Shown in pieces: positions 12,477 through 16,931 of a DNA stretch of 16,931 nt. Each line of letters starts with the position of its first letter. Position 1 is the stretch's first letter. The DNA is taken from assembly GCA_964614585.1 (NCBI GenBank), contig CAZTLW010000041.1, positions 1-16,931 on the forward strand. Direction: 5' to 3'. Below the pieces are notes generated by a model. The model saw only the letters and a list, made by a program, of their open reading frames with translations, did no database searches and was not told the DNA's origin. The translations under genes and the position numbers were made by a program. Source of the stretch: JAHEFX01 sp964614585. Its GTDB lineage: Bacteria > Actinomycetota > Acidimicrobiia > Spongiisociales > JAENVV01.

Positions 12477-13109
12477 CTAACGGATCAGCGCAGCCGCGGT
12501 GAGACGGGGGACGACCGACGTCGCCCCGGCCTCGAGCAGCTCCTCGCGACCGAACGACCCCCGCTCGACGGCGACGACGGTCATGCCGGCGGCCACCGCG
12601 CTGGCCACACCGGGTGGGCTGTCCTCGACCGCCAGACAGTCGGCGGGGTCGACGCCCAGGCGGGACGCCGCCTCCAGGAAGAGGTCGGGCGCCGGCTTGC
12701 CACGGGCGACCTCGTCGCCGGCCACCGAGGCGTCGAAGTGGTCGGCGAGGCCGGTGGTGGCCAGCGACAGGTCGAGCCGGTCCCGGTACGACGAGCTCGC
12801 CACCGCCATCGGGACCCGGCCGGCCAGCGTGTCGAGGGCATCGACGGCGTCCTCGAACGCCTGGAGGTGGGCCTCCAGCTGGGCGTGCATGACCTCGCCG
12901 AGCTCGTCGCCGAAGTCCTCGAGCGCCGGCAGCGGTCCGCGGTCGGCCAACGCCGCGTGGCACTCCGCCACCGTGCGGCCGGTGAGCCGGGCCACGTCCT
13001 CGTCGGAGATCGTCACGCCGTGGCGACCCGCCACCGTGCGCCACGCCCGCCAGGACAGCTCCTCCGAGTCGACCAGCACGCCATCGCAGTCGAAGACGAT
13101 GGGGCGCAC
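12477..13109 (-). CDS. HAD-superfamily hydrolase (beta-phosphoglucomutase/CbbY-like, subfamily IA)
   Basis: A 210-aa phosphatase. Motif I is VFDCDGVLVDSE (D7 nucleophile, D9), motif II is ASSS (S105), motif III is the lysine K138 in ARGKPAPDLF, and motif IV is E162/D163 in VEDSPPGV. The cap domain occupies about residues 15-90. It probably removes phosphate from a small sugar phosphate or a side product; substrate is not predictable. The start is a GTG at 13109, 2 nt after the gatB stop (13114-13112), because the D7xD9 motif must lie near the N-terminus and the longer open frame has no homology. It is the last gene of the gatCAB unit. Confidence 0.9.
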   Translation of the reverse strand: MRPIVFDCDGVLVDSEELSWRAWRTVAGRHGVTISDEDVARLTGRTVAECHAALADRGPLPALEDFGDELGEVMHAQLEAHLQAFEDAVDALDTLAGRVPMAVASSSYRDRLDLSLATTGLADHFDASVAGDEVARGKPAPDLFLEAASRLGVDPADCLAVEDSPPGVASAVAAGMTVVAVERGSFGREELLEAGATSVVPRLTAAALIR

Positions 13110-13111
13110 GA

Positions 13112-14563
13112 CTACGCCTTGTCGGCGAGGATGCGGGCGACCGCCGTGGGGTCGGCCTTGCCGCCGGTGGCGCGCATCACCTGGCCGACGAAGAAGCCGG
13201 TCAGCTTGCGCTCGCCGTCGACGAAACGGGCCCACTCGTCGGGATTGGCCGCGATGGCCTCGTCGACCGCCGCCTCGAGGGCACCGGCGTCGGAGATCTG
13301 GACGAGGTCGTGGGCCTCGGCGACCTCACGAGGAGACCCCTCCCCGGCGAGCACGTGGCCGAGCACCGTGACGGCGCCGGACGAGGACAGGGTGCCGTCC
13401 CCGACCAGCTCGCCGAGCTCGGCGAGGTGTTCGGGGGCGAGGGCGGTCTCCTCGACCGATCGGCCTTCGCGGCGCAGCCAGGCGGTCACGTCCTGGGTGA
13501 GCCAGTTGGCGGTGCGGCCGGGGTCGGCGCCGGCATCGACGGCGCCCTCGAGCAGCGCCCAGGTGTGGGGACCCGCCGAGGCGAGCACCGTGGCGGCGGT
13601 CGAGTCGATCCCCAGCCCGACGTAGCGAGCGGCTCGCGCCGCCGGCAGCTCGGGCAGGCGCGCGCGGATCGGCGCCACCCAGTCCTCGTCGAGGTGCATG
13701 GGCGGGAGGTCCGGCTCGGTGAAGTAGCGATAGTCGCTCGAGCCCTCCTTGGTGCGCATGGCATGGGTCCGGCCATCCGCCTCGTCCCAGTGGCGGGTCT
13801 CCTGGATGACGGTCCCGCCGTCGCCGATGAGCGCCACCTGGCGGCGGACCTCGTGGTCGACCGCCCGCTCGAGCGAGCGGAACGAGTTCATGTTCTTGAT
13901 CTCGACCTTCGTGCCCAACTCCGCCTCACCGACCGGTCGCACCGAGACGTTGGCGTCGAAGCGCATCGACCCCTCCTCGAGGCGGGCATCCGACACCCCG
14001 AGCGCCAGCACGAGCTGCCGGAGCGCCTGGGTGTAGGCGCGCGCCTGGGCGCCCGAGCGCAGGTCGGGGCGGGAGACGATCTCGACGAGGGGCACCCCGG
14101 CGCGGTTGAAGTCGACGAGGCCGCCGGTGGCCTCGTGGATCCGTCCGGTGTCGCCGACGTGGAGGGTCTTGGCCGTGTCCTCCTCCATGTGGGCCCGTTC
14201 GATGCCCACCCGGTGGACCTCCCCATCGACCTCGATGTCGAGATGGCCGTCCACGCACACCGGGAGGTCGAACTGGGAGATCTGGTAGCCCTTGGGGATG
14301 TCGGCATAGAAGTAGTTCTTGCGGCTGAAGACCGTGTCGGCGGTGATCTCGCAGTCGAGGGCGAGGCCGATGGCGGTGATCCACTCGATGGCCCGCCGGT
14401 TGGTGACCGGGAGCGAGCCGGGCAGGGCCAAACAGACCGGGCAGACGAGGGTGTTCGGTGGGGCGTCGGCGTCGACGGCGCAGGCGCAGAACATCTTCGA
14501 CTCGGTCTGCAGCTCGACGTGCACCTCGATGCCGACGACCGCCTCCCACCCCACGGCCGTCAT
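13112..14563 (-). CDS. gatB: Asp-tRNA(Asn)/Glu-tRNA(Gln) amidotransferase subunit B
   Basis: A 483-aa kinase/transamidase subunit. The N-terminal motif GIEVHVELQTESKMF carries metal-site residues E13 and H15. Four cysteines, C26, C28, C41 and C44, flank APPNTLVCPVC and could bind zinc as in some GatB proteins. FSRKNYFYADIPKGYQISQ and RAHMEEDTAKTLH are also present, and the YqeY-like tRNA-binding tail covers about 330-480. It phosphorylates Glu (or Asp) on mischarged tRNA and accepts ammonia from GatA. The ATG overlaps the gatA stop by 4 nt (ATGA) and has GGAGGTG (14575-14569) 5 nt upstream, so translation is both coupled and independently initiated. Confidence 0.97.
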   Translation of the reverse strand: MTAVGWEAVVGIEVHVELQTESKMFCACAVDADAPPNTLVCPVCLALPGSLPVTNRRAIEWITAIGLALDCEITADTVFSRKNYFYADIPKGYQISQFDLPVCVDGHLDIEVDGEVHRVGIERAHMEEDTAKTLHVGDTGRIHEATGGLVDFNRAGVPLVEIVSRPDLRSGAQARAYTQALRQLVLALGVSDARLEEGSMRFDANVSVRPVGEAELGTKVEIKNMNSFRSLERAVDHEVRRQVALIGDGGTVIQETRHWDEADGRTHAMRTKEGSSDYRYFTEPDLPPMHLDEDWVAPIRARLPELPAARAARYVGLGIDSTAATVLASAGPHTWALLEGAVDAGADPGRTANWLTQDVTAWLRREGRSVEETALAPEHLAELGELVGDGTLSSSGAVTVLGHVLAGEGSPREVAEAHDLVQISDAGALEAAVDEAIAANPDEWARFVDGERKLTGFFVGQVMRATGGKADPTAVARILADKA

Positions 14564-16026
14564 CGCGCCACCTCCGGCAGCGTCGGGCGTCCGGCGACGC
14601 CGGCGATCGCCTCGACCGCCTTGGCCGCCCGGAACATGGCGGCCTCGCCGAGGGCCGGTGCCATGACCTGGAAGCCGATCGGGAGCCCGGCGCCGTCCGT
14701 GCCCACCGGCACCGAGATCGCCGGGTGCCCCGCCAGGTTGGAGGGGATCGTGCAGACGTCGGACATGTACATCGCCAGGGGGTCGGCGGCGCGCTCGCCG
14801 ATTCGGAAGGCGGTGGTCGGACTGGTCGGCGACACCAGCACGTCGACGTCGCGGTAGGCCCGGGCGAAGTCCTCGATGACGAGCGACCGGACCTTCTGGG
14901 CCTGGCCGTAGAAGGCGTCGAAGTAACCGGCGCTGAGCGAGTAGGTGCCGAGGAGGATGCGGCGGGTGACCTCGGGGCCGAACCCCGCCGCCCGGGTGGC
15001 GGACATCATCGACTCCACGGTGTCGCCATCCACGCGCAGCCCGTACCGGATGCCGTCGAAGCGGGCGAGGTTGGCCGATGCCTCCGCGGGGGCGATGAGG
15101 TAGTAGGTGGAGACCGGGTACTCGAGCGTCGGCAGCGACACGTCCACGACGGTCGCGCCGGCCGCCTCGAGGGCCGTGACGACCTCGGTGAAGCGGGCAC
15201 GCACGGCCGGGTCCACGCCCTCACCGACCAACTCGGCGACGACGCCGACCCGCAGGCCGTCGGGGCCGCGGTCGAGGTCCGGGCGGACCTCGGGCACCGG
15301 GCCCTCCCACGACGTGGCGTCCATCGGGTCGTGGCCCGCCACCGCCTCGAACAGCACCAGGGCATCGTCGACGGTGCGGGCGATCGGGCCGATCTGGTCG
15401 AGCGAGGAGGCGAAGGCGACGAGCCCGTATCGGGACACGAGCCCGTACGTCGGCTTCATGCCGACGGTGGCGGTGAGGGCGGCCGGCTGGCGGATCGAGC
15501 CACCCGTGTCCGACCCGAACGCACCGAGTGCCGAGCCGATCGCGACAGCCACCGCCGACCCGCCGGAGCTTCCGCCGGGCACGCGGTCGGGGTCCCACGG
15601 GTTGCGGGTCGGCCCGAAGGCCGAGTTCTCGGTGGAGGAGCCCATGGCGAACTCGTCGAGGTTCGCCTTCCCCACGATGACCGCGCCCGCGGCCTTGAGA
15701 CGGGCCACCGCGGTGGCGTCGTACGGGGGCACCCAGCCGGCGAGGATCTGGGAGGCGCAGGTGGTCTCGACGCCCTCGGTGGCCAGGTTGTCCTTGAGGG
15801 CGATCGGGATGCCGGTGAGGGGCCCGGCGGTGCCCTCGGCGAGCCGCCGGTCGGCCGCCGTCGCCGCCGACCTGGCGCCCTCGTGGTCGATGAGGAGGTA
15901 GGCGTGGAGCTGCGCTTCGGTGGCCGCCGCCCTGTCCAGCACGGCCTCGGTCAGTTCGGTCGCCGAGAGCTCGCCGGCGCGGAGGGCGTCGGCGGCGGCG
16001 GCGATCGTCAGGTCGGCGGCCGACAT
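14560..16026 (-). CDS. gatA: Asp-tRNA(Asn)/Glu-tRNA(Gln) amidotransferase subunit A
   Basis: A 488-aa amidase-signature protein. The Ser-cisSer-Lys triad is visible: K78 (IALKDN), S153 (GGSSGGS) and the nucleophile S177 (SDTGGSIRQPA). It hydrolyses glutamine and passes ammonia through a channel to GatB. The start at 16026 overlaps the gatC stop by 1 nt (TGATG), with GGAGG 4 nt upstream (16035-16031). Length and motif order are those of canonical GatA rather than a stand-alone amidase, and the order gatC-gatA-gatB confirms it. Confidence 0.97.
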   Translation of the reverse strand: MSAADLTIAAAADALRAGELSATELTEAVLDRAAATEAQLHAYLLIDHEGARSAATAADRRLAEGTAGPLTGIPIALKDNLATEGVETTCASQILAGWVPPYDATAVARLKAAGAVIVGKANLDEFAMGSSTENSAFGPTRNPWDPDRVPGGSSGGSAVAVAIGSALGAFGSDTGGSIRQPAALTATVGMKPTYGLVSRYGLVAFASSLDQIGPIARTVDDALVLFEAVAGHDPMDATSWEGPVPEVRPDLDRGPDGLRVGVVAELVGEGVDPAVRARFTEVVTALEAAGATVVDVSLPTLEYPVSTYYLIAPAEASANLARFDGIRYGLRVDGDTVESMMSATRAAGFGPEVTRRILLGTYSLSAGYFDAFYGQAQKVRSLVIEDFARAYRDVDVLVSPTSPTTAFRIGERAADPLAMYMSDVCTIPSNLAGHPAISVPVGTDGAGLPIGFQVMAPALGEAAMFRAAKAVEAIAGVAGRPTLPEVAR

Positions 16027-16313
16027 CAGCCCTCCAGGGCGGGCGGCACCGCCACGTACTCGCCCTCGGTGGAGGGGGCCTGCGACAGGACCACGTCACG
16101 GTCGAGGGAGGGGCCCACCCCGTCGTCGCGGAAGCGGTTGACCACCCCGAGCGGGTGGGCGGTCGGGGTGACGCCCTCGGTGTCGATGGCCTGGATGCGG
16201 GCGGCGTGCTCGAGGATCACGCCGAGTTCGTCGGCGAGGCGGGCCATCGCGTCGGGGTCGAGTCCCAGCCGCGCCAGCCGCGCCACGTGGGCGATGTCGA
16301 TCTCGATGGGCAT
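16026..16313 (-). CDS. gatC: Asp-tRNA(Asn)/Glu-tRNA(Gln) amidotransferase subunit C
   Basis: A 95-aa scaffold subunit that stabilises GatA and bridges it to GatB. Conserved features: HVARLARLGLD near the N-terminus, an amphipathic helix to about residue 42, DTEGVTPTAHPLG (44-56), NRFRDD (59-64) and LSQAPSTEGEYVAVP near the C-terminus. The ATG at 16313 is preceded by TAGCCT at exactly 6 nt, with no Shine-Dalgarno, so the gatCAB-HAD mRNA is predicted to be leaderless. Confidence 0.95.
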   Translation of the reverse strand: MPIEIDIAHVARLARLGLDPDAMARLADELGVILEHAARIQAIDTEGVTPTAHPLGVVNRFRDDGVGPSLDRDVVLSQAPSTEGEYVAVPPALEG

Positions 16314-16319
16314 GGGGGA

Positions 16320-16325
16320 AGGCTA
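16320..16325 (-). promoter_or_regulatory. -10-like hexamer of gatCAB-HAD (leaderless type)
   Basis: The - strand reads TAGCCT, 6 nt (TCCCCC), then the gatC ATG. An 8-bp hairpin (16326-16344) abuts this hexamer on its upstream side, between it and any -35 element. Confidence 0.5.
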
Positions 16326-16344
16326 GAAGGGCCTGCGGCCCTTC
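16326..16344 (-). terminator. 8-bp hairpin between the M20 gene and the gatC promoter
   Basis: GAAGGGCC (16326-16333) and GGCCCTTC (16337-16344) are perfect arms around a TGC loop. It lies 86 nt downstream of the M20 stop and directly upstream of the gatC -10 box. It could terminate the M20 transcript or act as an operator in the gatC promoter spacer. No U-tract follows. Confidence 0.5.
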
Positions 16345-16361
16345 CAGCCAACCTGAACCAC

Positions 16362-16382
16362 GGAACCGCGGAACCGCGGAAC
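16362..16382. repeat. Short tandem repeat GGAACCGC x 2.6
   Basis: Two full copies of GGAACCGC (16362-16369, 16370-16377) plus GGAAC (16378-16382) lie in the gap downstream of the M20 gene. Nearby CCGCGGTCC (from about 16402) is roughly complementary. This is probably minor intergenic sequence with no evident function. Confidence 0.6.
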
Positions 16383-16430
16383 TCTCACGGTTGGGTTGGT
16401 GCCGCGGTCCCTTTGCTACCGCGTCTCGAG

Positions 16431-16931
16431 TCAGGCCGAGCGACGCTCGGCGTGGGCCAGGGCCACCGCCGCGTACAGGGCGATGCCGACCGTCATCGAC
16501 GCCTCGTCGAAGGTGACGAGGTTCGAGTGGTTCCCGGGGGCGGTCCCGGGCTCGTACTCGGGCGGGCAGGCGCCGAGGAAGGTCATCATGCCGGGGACCT
16601 GCTGGAGGACGTAGGAGAAGTCCTCGGCACCCATGATCGGGGCCACGAGTGGGGTCAGCACCTCCCGGCCGAGCACGTCGGCGGCGACCTCGTCGACCCA
16701 GGCGGTGAAGTCGGCGTCGTTCTGGGTGACGGGATAACCGGCCTTGAAGGAGACGTCGGCCTCGACGCCATGGGCCGAGGCGACGCCGCCGGCCACCCGG
16801 CGGATGAGGCCCTGGACCATCTCCCGGGTCTCCTCGCTGAAGGTGCGCATCGTCCCCATCAGCTCGGCGGTCTGGGGGATGACGTTGTCGGTGGTGCCGG
16901 CGGCGAACCGTCCGAACGTGACGACGGCGGG
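16431..16931 (-). CDS. M20-family amidohydrolase/peptidase, C-terminal part (cut by the window edge)
   Basis: The last 166 residues of the gene are visible, reading in from the right edge; an internal ATG at 16859 is not the true start. Signatures of the M20D/aminoacylase branch are present: FGRFAAGTTDNVIPQTAELMGTMR (lid/dimerisation domain), GAEDFSYVLQQVPG (visible residues 101-114) and GNHSNLVTFDE (133-143) with the C-terminal metal-binding histidine. Such enzymes remove acyl groups from N-acyl amino acids or related amides in the cytoplasm, using two metals. The exact substrate is not predictable. It is upstream of gatC on the same strand but separated by a 117-nt gap with a hairpin and promoter, so it is probably a separate unit. 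Confidence 0.9.
   Translation of the reverse strand, partial: PAVVTFGRFAAGTTDNVIPQTAELMGTMRTFSEETREMVQGLIRRVAGGVASAHGVEADVSFKAGYPVTQNDADFTAWVDEVAADVLGREVLTPLVAPIMGAEDFSYVLQQVPGMMTFLGACPPEYEPGTAPGNHSNLVTFDEASMTVGIALYAAVALAHAERRSA

Noticed and set aside
14458..16326. 622-aa open frame on the + strand opposite gatA and part of gatB
   Set aside because: Shadow of gatCAB with repetitive Gly/Arg/Val composition and no family features.
1..16931. Mobile elements, prophage, toxin-antitoxin or defence genes
   Set aside because: No transposase, integrase, terminal repeats, direct target duplications, nuclease or toxin-like small genes are visible. Codon usage is uniform across the window, so I see no new defence or mobile system.

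Overview
The window is about 17 kb of very GC-rich, tightly packed chromosome from a high-GC actinobacterium. The codon bias, the actinobacterial gene order and a Thr-rich extracytoplasmic linker of the TTTTTT type point to Acidimicrobiia or relatives, but I have no rRNA marker and this placement is an inference. I find no mobile elements, CRISPR arrays, prophage or obvious horizontally acquired DNA. No stretch longer than about 155 bases lacks a gene. I do not see a new defence or mobile system. This is a housekeeping region, and its points of interest lie in gene organisation, promoter architecture and a few poorly understood genes.

Layout: (1) 1-48 is probably the 3' end of a + strand gene. 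(2) 60-2394 (- strand) is a compact thiol/disulfide unit: a GCS2-type carboxylate-amine (glutamate-cysteine-type) ligase, a DsbB/BdbC-like membrane oxidoreductase and a membrane-anchored TlpA/thioredoxin-like protein. (3) 2466-2966 (+) is a flavodoxin-domain (HemG-like) protein, convergent with a membrane-anchored DM13-domain protein at 2971-3561 (-). (4) 3677-3749 (-) is tRNA-Glu(TTC), downstream of gltX. (5) 3904-9444 (-) is one probable operon: S9 prolyl-oligopeptidase-like peptidase, ilvE, a 161-aa protein of unknown function, a fumarylacetoacetate-hydrolase-family enzyme and gltX. Its junctions are overlaps or gaps of 1 to 4 nt. (6) 9560-11595 (-) is serA overlapping pgpA. (7) 11686-12459 (+) is a double-hotdog acyl-CoA thioesterase transcribed divergently from serA. 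(8) 12477-16313 (-) is gatC-gatA-gatB plus a HAD-family phosphatase. (9) 16431 to the right edge (-) is the C-terminal part of an M20-family amidohydrolase.

How the genes work together: gltX, tRNA-Glu and gatCAB together form the core of the indirect Gln-tRNA(Gln) route. GluRS charges the tRNA with Glu and GatCAB amidates it. ilvE and serA add branched-chain amino acid and serine biosynthesis. From memory, the order gltX / FAH-family gene / serA / gatB-gatA-gatC broadly matches a conserved actinobacterial neighbourhood (for example Rv2992c to Rv3012c of M. tuberculosis), here with different intervening genes.

Regulation: a -10-like hexamer TA(G/A)(C/G)CT lies at the head of nearly every transcription unit. 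In three cases it is exactly 6 nt from the ATG, which predicts leaderless mRNAs. Convergent gene ends carry small inverted repeats across the stop codons, probably compact bidirectional terminators.
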